Below the pieces are notes generated by a model. It had not been told where the DNA came from. It made no database searches and worked only from the letters and a program-made list of their open reading frames with translations. From positions 1 to 54,103 of the forward strand of contig JARKOV010000127.1 in NCBI GenBank assembly GCA_029975965.1: DNA of 54,103 nucleotides, written 5' to 3'. The position numbers and the translations under genes are program-made. The DNA is from Anaerolinea sp. Lineage in GTDB: Bacteria > Chloroflexota > Anaerolineae > Anaerolineales > Anaerolineaceae. Shown here one piece after another: positions 36,310 to 44,111 of this stretch. Each line of letters opens with the position of its first letter. Position 1 is the stretch's first letter.

Positions 36310-37512
36310 ATGATGAGACGCACGATTGTACTTCTGGTGGCGGCTGCCATCTTCCTGGCAGCCTGCCAGCCGGGCGCAGATCCGACGAAACAGCCGGTGA
36401 GCGGTCCGCCCATGGAAGGCTGCACGGTGTCTGCTCTGCTGCCCACCCCGGAGCCCACCCTGCAGGCGCTGATCCCCGCCGTGCAGCCCGACGATCACAT
36501 CCAGGGCAATAAGCAGGCGCCGATTTCGATCATCGAGTACAGCGATTTCCAGTGCCCGTACTGTTCTTTGCTCTCCCCGGTCATCCCACAACTGGTCGAA
36601 AAATACCCCGAGGATGTCCAGGTAATTTTCCGCCATTTCCCGCTCTCTTCGCATTCCAACGCGCTGCTCGCGGCGCATGCCAGCGAAGCAGCCGCCTTGC
36701 AGGATCGGTTCTTCGAGATGGAGAAGGTGATCTTTGCCAACCAGGCCGAGTGGGCGGCCAGCGAGGCGGCGGATGCGCGCGCGTGGTTCGTCGATCAGGC
36801 TGAAAAGCTCGGCATGGACGCGGCAAAATTCGAAGCCGACCTGGACAGCCCGGCAGTTCAGCAGCGCGTCGAGCGCAATTTGCAGGAGGCGACCACCGCG
36901 CAACTGCCCGGAACGCCGATCCTGTTCATCAACGGCCTGCCGTACCAGTCTGACATGAGCCTCGAGACGCTCTCGGGCATCGTCGAGTTGTTCAAGCTGG
37001 CTGAACGCCAGTACACCGCCTGCCCGCCGATGGTGATCGACCCGGCCAAAACCTACACGGCCACCGTGACCACCGACAAAGGCACGTTCAAGGTGAACCT
37101 GTTTGCCAGCGCGGCGCCGCTGGCTGTGAACAGTTTCGTCTTCCTGGCGCGTGACGGTTGGTTCAATGGGGTGACCTTCCACCGCGTGCTGCCCGGTTTT
37201 GTCGCTCAAGGCGGCGATCCGTCTGGCAGCGGCTTTGGCGGACCCGGCTACACCTTCATCAATGAGAACAGCAGTGCGGTGTTCGACCGGGAGGGGCTGC
37301 TGGCGATGGCCAATTCGGGAGCCGACACCAACGGCAGCCAGTTTTTCATCACTTACGCGGCTGTCGAAGACCTCAACGGCGGATACACCATTTTTGGCGA
37401 GGTGGTCGAGGGGATGGATGTGGTGAAGAGCCTGACTGCCCGCGATCCTTCGCAAGGTGGGAACCTGCCGCCGGGAGACAAGATCCTCTCGATTGCCATA
37501 ACTGAAAAGTAA
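36310..37512 (+). CDS. Lipoprotein with DsbA-like thiol-disulfide domain and cyclophilin domain
   Basis: A 400-residue predicted lipoprotein (signal IVLLVAAAIFLAACQ). Residues 55-240 are a DsbA-like domain: NKQAPISIIEYSDFQCPYC with active-site Cys82 and Cys85, and GTPILFINGLPYQ containing the cis-Pro loop. Residues 247-400 are a cyclophilin domain (FVFLARDGWFNGVTFHRVLP, AQGGDPSGSG and NGSQFFITY). The two activities together would oxidise or isomerise disulfides and isomerise prolines in exported proteins on the cell surface. It is a tandem duplicate of the preceding gene, separated by 200 nt with a possible TAGAAT -10 box at 36202. The ribosome-binding site is AAGGAGACC, somewhat far from the ATG. 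Confidence 0.9.
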   Translation: MMRRTIVLLVAAAIFLAACQPGADPTKQPVSGPPMEGCTVSALLPTPEPTLQALIPAVQPDDHIQGNKQAPISIIEYSDFQCPYCSLLSPVIPQLVEKYPEDVQVIFRHFPLSSHSNALLAAHASEAAALQDRFFEMEKVIFANQAEWAASEAADARAWFVDQAEKLGMDAAKFEADLDSPAVQQRVERNLQEATTAQLPGTPILFINGLPYQSDMSLETLSGIVELFKLAERQYTACPPMVIDPAKTYTATVTTDKGTFKVNLFASAAPLAVNSFVFLARDGWFNGVTFHRVLPGFVAQGGDPSGSGFGGPGYTFINENSSAVFDREGLLAMANSGADTNGSQFFITYAAVEDLNGGYTIFGEVVEGMDVVKSLTARDPSQGGNLPPGDKILSIAITEK

Positions 37513-38760
37513 ATGAACCAACCGGCTTCGCGGATCCACACTGGCTCGCTGCTCCAGGTGTTGCTCAGCGCCCTGGGGCTGGCTGCCTGCGCCGTCGGGG
37601 CCGGTTTTATGCTGGTCTCTGGCGTGCTGCTGGCGACCTCCGGCAACCAGTTGTTCCGCGAGCAAGTGGGTATCTTGATCTCATTGGCGTGGACGCTGCT
37701 TTTCCTGGCTGGGGCAGCCTTGCCTTCGTTAATCGTCGCATCGCAGCGGATCGCCGGTCGTTCTTCCGACGGGGAGGTTGATCCGGCGGCGAAATCGCAC
37801 CGCTTGCGCAACGCCAGCCTGGCGCTCTTGCTGTGGCCGGCCGTGCTGGCAGCCGGGAGAGCATTGAGCGGGCAGGGTGAGCTGGCCTGGTTCTTGCTGC
37901 CTCCCCTGCAAATTGCCGCCGTGGTGCTGCCTTTATGGTGGCTGGTCGAGGTGGCGCGCGACCGGTTGCCGGCTTTCAGCGCTCAGCGCACCTGGGGCGT
38001 GATCAACTTCAGCCTGTTCTTTTCCACCCCGCTGGTCATCCTGGTGGAGGTGTTGCTCTTCGTGGTCGCACTGGCAGGGTTGGTGGTGGTGATCAGCGCA
38101 TCGCCGGAGCTGCAACAGACCTTCGATGCGCTCTCGCGGCGCATCTTGAACTCGATGGGTAATCCACAGGCATTGCTGCGCATTTATCGCCCGCTGCTTT
38201 CACAACCCTGGGTGATTTTTGCCCTCTTGGCTGGCTTGAGCGGGATCGTGCCGCTGGTCGAGGAGTTGATCAAGCCGCTGGCGGTGTGGGTGCTGGGCGG
38301 CAGACGGCTCTCGCCGGCCGAGGGTTTCGTGGCGGGCGCGCTCTCTGGGGCAGGTTTCGCGGTGCTTGAGACGCTCTTCTCGCTGACCAACCCGTTGGCG
38401 GACGGCTGGTTGAGCCTGGCGATCGGGCGAGCCGGCACCGGCTTGCTGCACATCACCACCGCTGCCCTGATGGGCTACGGCCTGACCTATGCCTGGCAAT
38501 CGGGGCGCTACCTGCGCCTTGGCGCGATCTACTTCGGCGCAGTATTCGTCCACGGCTTGTGGAACGCGCTCAGCGTGACCGGGGCAATCGCAGACCTGAT
38601 GGCAGGCGAGAGCCCGGTGGTCAGCCTGTTGGTCCAGATCGGCCGGCTGGCGCCTTACGGCCTTGGAATCTTAGCGGTTTTCCTTTTTATCTTACTTTTG
38701 GGGGTAAACTTCCTGTTGCGGGGAAGAACACCCATCACTTCTCCCGCACATGCGGGTTAA
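37513..38760 (+). CDS. PrsW-type intramembrane protease
   Basis: A 415-residue protein with about ten membrane segments. The PrsW motifs are visible: EELIK (Glu250, Glu251, Lys254), FAVLE (Phe282 to Glu286), a His in LLHITTA (His313) and HGLWN (His347, Asn351). PrsW is a site-1 glutamic-type protease that in Bacillus cleaves an anti-sigma factor under envelope stress; the substrate here is unknown and no sigma/anti-sigma pair is in the window. The ATG directly follows the stop of the upstream lipoprotein gene, so the two are translationally linked, which ties the protease to extracytoplasmic protein folding. A CCCGC/GCGGG hairpin overlaps the 3' end. Confidence 0.85.
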   Translation: MNQPASRIHTGSLLQVLLSALGLAACAVGAGFMLVSGVLLATSGNQLFREQVGILISLAWTLLFLAGAALPSLIVASQRIAGRSSDGEVDPAAKSHRLRNASLALLLWPAVLAAGRALSGQGELAWFLLPPLQIAAVVLPLWWLVEVARDRLPAFSAQRTWGVINFSLFFSTPLVILVEVLLFVVALAGLVVVISASPELQQTFDALSRRILNSMGNPQALLRIYRPLLSQPWVIFALLAGLSGIVPLVEELIKPLAVWVLGGRRLSPAEGFVAGALSGAGFAVLETLFSLTNPLADGWLSLAIGRAGTGLLHITTAALMGYGLTYAWQSGRYLRLGAIYFGAVFVHGLWNALSVTGAIADLMAGESPVVSLLVQIGRLAPYGLGILAVFLFILLLGVNFLLRGRTPITSPAHAG

Positions 38761-38782
38761 CACTTTCCAGACGGGGTAATTT

Positions 38783-39448
38783 ATGGATAGCATTCTGCAA
38801 CTGATCAACTGGTTTATCGATTTCGTCCTGCACATGGACAAGCACTTGCCGCAAATCGTCAACGATATCGGTATCTGGGCCTACCTGGTGTTGTTCGTGA
38901 TCATTTTTATCGAGACCGGGGTGGTGGTGATGCCCTTCTTGCCCGGCGATTCGCTGCTTTTTGCCGCCGGCGCGGTGGCCGCGTCCACGCATCTCTCGCC
39001 GTTTCCAATGTTCCTGATGCTTGCCCTGGCGGCGGTGTTGGGCGATACGGCCAATTACTGGATCGGTCATTTCGTGGGTCCGAAAGTGTTCACCCAAAAA
39101 TCGCGCTGGTTCAAGCGCGAGCATCTCGAGCGCACCCATGCCTTTTATGAGAAGCACGGCGGAAAAACCATTTTCCTGGCGCGCTTCATCCCGATCATTC
39201 GCACGTTTGCGCCCTTCGTTGCCGGGATCGGGCGGATGAATTACGGTTATTTCATCAGCTATAACGTCATCGGCGGGATCGTGTGGACGTCCCTGTTCAT
39301 CTTCGCGGGGTATTTCTTCGGCAACCTGCCGTTCGTCAAAAATAATTTCTCGCTGGTGATCATCGCGATCATCTTGATCTCGTTGGTGCCGGCGGTTTAC
39401 GAATTCCTCAAGGAGAAATTCAAGGCCAAACCGGTCGCTGCCGAGTAA
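38783..39448 (+). CDS. DedA-family membrane protein
   Basis: A 221-residue membrane protein of the DedA/VTT family. Family blocks are FIETGVVVMPFLPGDSLLFA, LGDTANYWIGHFVG, and the conserved RFIPIIRTFAPFVAGIGRMN with its key arginines. About five hydrophobic segments are present. DedA proteins support membrane homeostasis, and some flip undecaprenyl phosphate or phospholipids. It lies 22 nt after the PrsW gene and 11 nt before a PlsC acyltransferase. This context fits membrane lipid handling, but which lipid cannot be told. Confidence 0.93.
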   Translation: MDSILQLINWFIDFVLHMDKHLPQIVNDIGIWAYLVLFVIIFIETGVVVMPFLPGDSLLFAAGAVAASTHLSPFPMFLMLALAAVLGDTANYWIGHFVGPKVFTQKSRWFKREHLERTHAFYEKHGGKTIFLARFIPIIRTFAPFVAGIGRMNYGYFISYNVIGGIVWTSLFIFAGYFFGNLPFVKNNFSLVIIAIILISLVPAVYEFLKEKFKAKPVAAE

Positions 39449-39459
39449 GCCATTGACCT

Positions 39460-40131
39460 ATGCAACGTGAAACACTCCGCCGGATCATCAACGGCCTGAT
39501 TCGCACCTTCAGCCGGCCCACCTTCGAGGGCCTGGAAAACCTGCCCGCCCAAGGCGCGGTGATCATTGCCACCAACCATATGAGCCGCATCGACACGCTG
39601 CTGCTGTTCATCAACCCGGCGCGCACCGATATGACGGCATTGGTGGCAGACAAGTACCAGCGTTACCCGCTTTTCAAGTGGATTCTCAACACGGGTGGCA
39701 TTATCTGGCTCGACCGTGAAAACGCGGATTTTGGGGCGATGCGCGCGGCGGTCGAGGCGTTGAAGCGTGGGCTGGCGTTGGGCATCGCGCCGGAGGGCAC
39801 GCGCAGCCGGAACGGACAGTTGCAGGAAGGCAAACCCGGCACGGCGCTGGTGGCGCTGCGCGCCAACGTGCCGATTGTTCCCGTGGGCATCGCCGGCTCA
39901 GAAACGTTTTTCGCCAAGGCGTTGACTCTCCAGCGCCCCAAAGTGACCATCCGGTTTGGCCCGCCTTTCCACCTGGAGCCGCTCTCGCGGGAGCGGCGCA
40001 ACGAGCAGCTTGTGGAGTATTCCACCGAGATCATGTGCCGCATCGCGGCGCTGCTGCCAGACCGTTACCACGGTTTTTACAAGGGCAACCCACGCATCGC
40101 GGAAATTCGCGCCGAACCAACAGAAGTGTGA
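39460..40131 (+). CDS. plsC: 1-acyl-sn-glycerol-3-phosphate acyltransferase
   Basis: A 223-residue PlsC-family acyltransferase making phosphatidic acid in the inner membrane. The catalytic NHMSRIDTL (NHx4D) lies near residue 38 and the substrate-binding APEGTRSRNGQLQEGKPG near residue 110; VPIVPVGIAGSE matches block IV. It starts 11 nt after the DedA gene without a clear Shine-Dalgarno, so it probably depends on coupling. It ends the PrsW-DedA-PlsC run. The paralogue at 17696 is more diverged (PEGDLSPLEGG). Confidence 0.9.
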   Translation: MQRETLRRIINGLIRTFSRPTFEGLENLPAQGAVIIATNHMSRIDTLLLFINPARTDMTALVADKYQRYPLFKWILNTGGIIWLDRENADFGAMRAAVEALKRGLALGIAPEGTRSRNGQLQEGKPGTALVALRANVPIVPVGIAGSETFFAKALTLQRPKVTIRFGPPFHLEPLSRERRNEQLVEYSTEIMCRIAALLPDRYHGFYKGNPRIAEIRAEPTEV

Positions 40132-40135
40132 ACGT

Positions 40136-40487
40136 CTAACTCGAGGCGCTGGCGTATCGGCGCAGGCCGGTGTGGAACAACAGCGAAGCTGCGGCGAACA
40201 GCCCGGCGCTGAGTGCCGCCCCACCCAACAACCGGATTTGCGCAGCATACGGATGACGCGCAGGCGATCGATTTCCACGCCGCGATAGAGGCGATAATGA
40301 TTGCGCTGGTCGCGCGGGACCTCGATCAGCCCGTTGCGCTCCCAGTTGCGCAGCACGTCATTGGTCAGGCCGAGCAGTTAAGCGGGATGGACGGCAGGAA
40401 ACCGAATTGCTCGTAGAGCCGCACCGTATTGGGGTGGACTCCGACGGCTTTGGCAACACGGGACGTGGTCAAAAAGTGGGGAGGCAT
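40136..40487 (-). pseudogene. Composite gene debris: MerR-type regulator joined to a permease C terminus
   Basis: Read on the minus strand from ATG 40487, MPPHFLTTSRVAKAVGVHPN and TVRLYEQFGFLPSIP are a good MerR-type helix-turn-helix, but the frame stops after LNCSA. In another frame VLRNWERNGLIEVPRDQRNH then YRLYRGVEIDRLRVIRMLRK continues a second MerR-type segment, as in regulators with two such modules. Directly after this a third frame reads RLLGGAALSAGLFAAASLLF and HTGLRRYASASS to a TAG at 40136-40138, which looks like the C terminus of an ABC-2-type permease. At least two deletions or frameshifts have fused pieces of two genes. Confidence 0.65.
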
Positions 40488-40515
40488 GACTCGTCCACCT
40501 GCCCAGGCGACCGGG

Positions 40516-40998
40516 TCAGCGGGTCAGTTTCTCGCGGATGCGCCGGAAGGTGTCCGGAAGCTCCTCGGGTAGAACCCGGGTCTCGCCGATGGTCGACATG
40601 AAGTTGGTGTCGCCGGACCAACGGGGGACGACGTGCAGGTGCACGTGCCCGGCGATGCCCGCCCCGGCTGCGCTGCCGATGTTTGCGCCGATGTTGAACG
40701 CCTGGGGCCGGTACAACTCGCGCAGCAAGATCATCATTTCAGCCATCAAATCCATGATCTCGGCTCGCGCGCCGGAATCGAGCGCCTCGATGGTGTCGAC
40801 ATGGGCATAGGGCACCACCATAATGTGCCCGGTGGTGTAGGGGTAGCGGTTGAGGATGACGAACACCTTCTCGCGGCGCAAAACGATCAGGTTTTCTGGC
40901 CCATCTTCCTCACGGACTGCTTTGCAAAAAATGCATTCTTGCGGGCGATTTGGATTCATCATGTATCTCATTCGCCAGGGAGACCAGATTGTGTCCAT
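40516..40998 (-). CDS. HIT-family hydrolase/transferase
   Basis: A 160-residue histidine-triad protein acting on nucleotides such as Ap4A, ADP-sugars or aminoacyl-adenylates. The triad is GHVHLHVVPRW near residue 117. An N-terminal CxxC (CIFC, residues 23-26) is part of a zinc site seen in one branch of the family. The start MDTIWSPWRMRYM is the typical opening of this branch (Ap4A phosphorylase-like HIT proteins). Upstream on the minus strand is AGGAGAGGAATCC, then a TGCTAAAAT extended -10 near 41056-41061. The gene is otherwise isolated between gene debris and the AT-richer island. Confidence 0.9.
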   Translation of the reverse strand: MDTIWSPWRMRYMMNPNRPQECIFCKAVREEDGPENLIVLRREKVFVILNRYPYTTGHIMVVPYAHVDTIEALDSGARAEIMDLMAEMMILLRELYRPQAFNIGANIGSAAGAGIAGHVHLHVVPRWSGDTNFMSTIGETRVLPEELPDTFRRIREKLTR

Positions 40999-41133
40999 AG
41001 CGAGGATTCCTCTCCTGCGAAGGTTTATGCCCGCGAGCGGGGGGAACTCTCGCTAATTTTAGCATACAATCTCCCCCTCCGGTTCACGTCCTTATGCGGG
41101 TTTGGGTTAGCGGTGAGATGGGCTTCGCGTTGT

Positions 41134-42075
41134 TTATTCCCTCAACAAATCGTCCACAGCGCCATCCATCCAACGTTCGAGCCGAGGAACCCGCCAGGTT
41201 TCCGCATCCCTGGCATTCCAGATCACCTGTTGGATTTCATGCTCGATTTGATAGATGGTTAAGCGCCGGGCAAGATGGGGAACCTGGGCACAGTTGGGGG
41301 ACGCCTTGAAGAATGCGCGCAGAAACGCTCTGAAGTCGATGTTGGGTTGTGGCGGGTACAGGCACCAGTGGACGAGGTGGCACAACTCGAAATCTGCTTC
41401 GCCAAACTGCGAACATTCCCAATCGATCACCCCTGAAAATTTCCCGTGGTCGAGCAGGATGTTTCTGGGGTGAAAATCGTTGTGAAGCAGTTTTGGCCCG
41501 GATTGGAAATCCAACGCCGCGCGAGATGCTTGCAGAAACCCGAATGCTCTTTCGAAAACCCGGATGCTTTGCGGACTCAAGCGCAATTTGCCAGCTTGCT
41601 GCTTGAGAAGCTGCCAATATTCTAGATGACCCTCACGCCAGGACCCGGTAAAGTGTGGCAGGGCTGGCACATACAGCCCAATGTCGTAATGGGATGCGGT
41701 GATTTCCTGCAAGGTATCCAAAAACCGCGCAACAGCTACGCCGAGCTGTTTTTGTTGCGCATCGGTGGTTTCTGAGTAGGCATTGACAAAATCATCCCCC
41801 GCCAACTGAGTCAAGAGGGTGTAGTATACAGGCCCGGATTCGCGCTGGAGTGCGCCGATGTGAACGATTTTCGGTACAAAATTGAGCGCGGCGATTCGCT
41901 TGAATTTCTCTTGTTCGAGCGCCATGGATGTTTCTGACACACGCAACAGGTAATCTTGATTGATCAAGAATATTTTCTTGCCAAAACTGCCGTTTATGGA
42001 TTTTAAAGCGTTGATTTCGATGCGGTGCTCGGCACAGATCTGGTGGACTTCTTTGAAATCGATTTCCATTTCCAT
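41134..42075 (-). CDS. Aminoglycoside-phosphotransferase-family protein
   Basis: A 313-residue APH/choline-kinase superfamily protein. The catalytic loop is LLHNDFHPRNILL and the metal site is GVIDWECSQFG; DYLLRVS holds the probable ATP-contact region. Substrate unknown; an antibiotic-modifying role is possible but cannot be claimed. ATG 42075 is chosen because GCAGGAAAAG precedes it. The gene is visibly AT-richer than the core genes around it and lies next to repeat elements and gene debris, so horizontal acquisition is likely. It is not closely similar to the other APH-type protein at 26063. Confidence 0.83.
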   Translation of the reverse strand: MEMEIDFKEVHQICAEHRIEINALKSINGSFGKKIFLINQDYLLRVSETSMALEQEKFKRIAALNFVPKIVHIGALQRESGPVYYTLLTQLAGDDFVNAYSETTDAQQKQLGVAVARFLDTLQEITASHYDIGLYVPALPHFTGSWREGHLEYWQLLKQQAGKLRLSPQSIRVFERAFGFLQASRAALDFQSGPKLLHNDFHPRNILLDHGKFSGVIDWECSQFGEADFELCHLVHWCLYPPQPNIDFRAFLRAFFKASPNCAQVPHLARRLTIYQIEHEIQQVIWNARDAETWRVPRLERWMDGAVDDLLRE

Positions 42076-42172
42076 CTTTTCCTGCAAAATTTGTTATTAC
42101 CAGCCCGGGCTGGGGAGTCAGTTTCGGAGCCTGTTCTCCAACATGCTACGGTTACCAAAAATGCAGGCAATG

Positions 42173-42204
42173 CCCACATTTCTCAGAAAATTTGAAACAC
42201 ACTC
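42173..42204. repeat. Half copy of the 70-bp hairpin element
   Basis: CCCACATTTCTCAGAAAATT followed by TGAAACACACTC matches the right arm of the elements at 43990 and 51027 (CCCACATTTTACAGAAAAAT then TGAAACACAATC) with only four or five differences. I cannot find the left arm upstream, so this is a truncated copy. Confidence 0.6.
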
Positions 42205-42334
42205 TCGAACCGGACATATCTGAGCATTATATGACAGGAGGGCGGTTCGATTATTTGTTATATTAATCGTGACTGCTCAGGTGGTTGGGGAACTCCCCAG
42301 CCAGGGCTGGATACAACCCATCTCAAAATGGTTT

Positions 42335-42379
42335 TTTTGTTGTGTGCGCGGCGGTACAACCGCCGCACACACAACAAAA
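42335..42379. repeat. 45-bp hairpin, 21-bp arms
   Basis: TTTTGTTGTGTGCGCGGCGG plus T pairs with ACCGCCGCACACACAACAAA plus A around the 3-nt centre ACA, with one mismatch in 21 bp. It lies 58 nt before the start of the AraC-type regulator. It could be a terminator, an attenuator or a small mobile repeat. The 361-bp gap 42076-42436 also holds the half element at 42173, the palindrome CCAGCCCGGGCTGG at 42100 and the CGATTA...TAATCG pair at 42248-42269. Confidence 0.65.
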
Positions 42380-42436
42380 TCCTTTGTTTTTGAGGTCCTG
42401 GTTGCAATGGGTCTTCAGAAAGGGCAATGGAGAAAC

Positions 42437-43864
42437 ATGTACTGGATTAAGGAAATGCAGCGTGCGATCGAATTCATCGAGGGCAGGCTGACGGAAGAAC
42501 TCAGTGTGGATGAAATCGCGCGCAGTGCCCATTCGTCCAGTGCTAACTTCCAGCGAATCTTCAGCATCGTGACGGGCATGACGGTCGGCGACTACATCCG
42601 TTGCCGGCGGCTGTCGCAAGCGGGAAAAGATCTGGCAGAAACTGGCGCAAAGGTCATCGATACAGCCATCCAATACGGCTTTGAAACCGCAGAGAGCTTC
42701 ACCAAGGCATTCACGCGTTTCCACGGGGTTACCCCATCCGCCGCCAAACGTCGAGGAACGGTGTTGAGAAATTTCACAGCCCTCTCCATCCATGTCGTTG
42801 TAAGTGGAGGATTTACCATGCGGAGAAAATTGATTCCCAATGTGCCGGAGATACCATACGACGGCAACACCGCGGCGTTCTTCATTACCCTGCTTGAAGC
42901 GACACTCAAAGGGCTGGGCGAAGAGTGCGACAAGGCAAAGCTGATTGCCTTGAGCGGTGAAGGCAACCGCTTCTGCTGGACGGATGGCGCGTGGGTATTC
43001 GGGAACGAGATCACGGAGAGCATCAACGAAACGCCCTTTGAAACCGAGAACCGGGTGCTGTCCGCAATCGGCTGGAACGCAAAGTACATCACCGTTCAGC
43101 GCGGCCCGGATGGTCGTCTGATGAATACGGACACCGCGCAAATTCGGCAGGACTTCATCTCCACCATCGACCGTGGTTTTCCAGTCTTAATCCGGTATAG
43201 GGAACACGCCGATTGCGACTTGAATGTCTTCTTTGGGTATGAAGACAACGGGGAAAAAATCATTGGGTATAACTACAACAACGGGTATGCACCCGGGGTT
43301 TCACTGCCCACTGAGGTGAGCGTCCCGGTTACGTGGGATCAATGGGAAAATAATATTGCCGGATATATCTTGTTACAAGAGAAAACCGACGCCGCATCGG
43401 AGCGCAGTGCGGCGCTGGCCGCCTTCCGGTTTATTTCCGACCACGCTCGGAAAACCAGCGAGATTCGTGGAAAAAAAGTGGGACTGGCTGCCTGGGAATC
43501 GTTTTTGCACCATTTGGAACAGGACGATTTTTCCCAGCTATCTTCCGAGGAAATTAAAAGCAGGTTTTTCATCTATTGCGACGCGCTTTGCCAGATCGAC
43601 GCGCGCAAAGGCGCATTGCCGTATTATCGCCATCTTGCCGAACGGTTCCCGGAATGGCGAAACAACCTGGAACCGGCGATTCAGGCTCTGGACGATTGCG
43701 CTGCTTATGGTGGCTACTTGTGGGGACAAGGCTTCACGTTTGACCAGGCGGGTTTTGAGAAGTTCAGGTCGCGAGAAGCGCGGAAGATCCTGGCTGATGC
43801 CGGGCGGACAGCCATGGCGAAGGATCTGTTCGCCGTAATGCAGTTTGAGCAGATTCTGGAATAG
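42437..43864 (+). CDS. AraC-family regulator with large C-terminal domain
   Basis: A 475-residue protein. Residues 1-110 are an AraC-type DNA-binding domain with two helix-turn-helix units (LSVDEIARSAHSSSANFQRI and VIDTAIQYGFETAESFTKAF, then HGVTPS). The remaining 360 residues form a domain I recognise only loosely: similar AraC fusions in Firmicutes have a C-terminal region related to the BtrH-like or papain-like fold (FITLLEATLKGLGEE). It may bind or modify a small ligand. ATG 42437 follows CAATGGAGAAAC; upstream in-frame codons run through a hairpin and are not real. Composition is AT-richer than the core genes. The neighbour phosphotransferase is divergent and might be its target. Confidence 0.75.
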   Translation: MYWIKEMQRAIEFIEGRLTEELSVDEIARSAHSSSANFQRIFSIVTGMTVGDYIRCRRLSQAGKDLAETGAKVIDTAIQYGFETAESFTKAFTRFHGVTPSAAKRRGTVLRNFTALSIHVVVSGGFTMRRKLIPNVPEIPYDGNTAAFFITLLEATLKGLGEECDKAKLIALSGEGNRFCWTDGAWVFGNEITESINETPFETENRVLSAIGWNAKYITVQRGPDGRLMNTDTAQIRQDFISTIDRGFPVLIRYREHADCDLNVFFGYEDNGEKIIGYNYNNGYAPGVSLPTEVSVPVTWDQWENNIAGYILLQEKTDAASERSAALAAFRFISDHARKTSEIRGKKVGLAAWESFLHHLEQDDFSQLSSEEIKSRFFIYCDALCQIDARKGALPYYRHLAERFPEWRNNLEPAIQALDDCAAYGGYLWGQGFTFDQAGFEKFRSREARKILADAGRTAMAKDLFAVMQFEQILE

Positions 43865-43989
43865 CTTTTCCCAACTTCGGCGTCAATCCAGCGCTTGTTT
43901 TGCCGCAATCGCCCTGTGTTGGGTGTTTTGGCGGCAGATCGCCGCCGTGATTGCCCCGCGGTATGTTAAAATGGCAGGTGCTGATATTT

Positions 43990-44059
43990 GGTTGTGTACT
44001 ATATTTCCTGTAATAGGTGGGCTTGGTCCCACATTTTACAGAAAAATTGAAACACAATC
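43990..44059. mobile_element. Hairpin-forming MITE-like element, diverged copy (70 bp)
   Basis: The left arm (GGTTGTGTACTATATTTCCT and on to GGTGGG) and the right arm (CCCACATTTTACAGAAAAAT and on to CACAATC) are imperfect inverted copies around CTTGGT. The right arm is almost identical to that of the 51027 element. No target duplication is evident. It lies in the 247-bp gap between the AraC regulator and xseA, at the edge of the AT-richer island. Confidence 0.6.
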
Positions 44060-44111
44060 CTCTTTCGCGTAAGCACTACGATCACCTGACATCCGCATCC
44101 ACGAGGGCGTT

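Noticed and set aside
34242..40131. Thymidylate kinase as part of the envelope cluster
   Set aside because: A TATAAT box lies in the 17-nt gap after tmk, and the function is unrelated, so it is treated as a separate unit.
42269..42436. In-frame upstream extension of the AraC-type regulator
   Set aside because: The codons run through a near-perfect hairpin and repeat motif, and the good ribosome-binding site is before ATG 42437.
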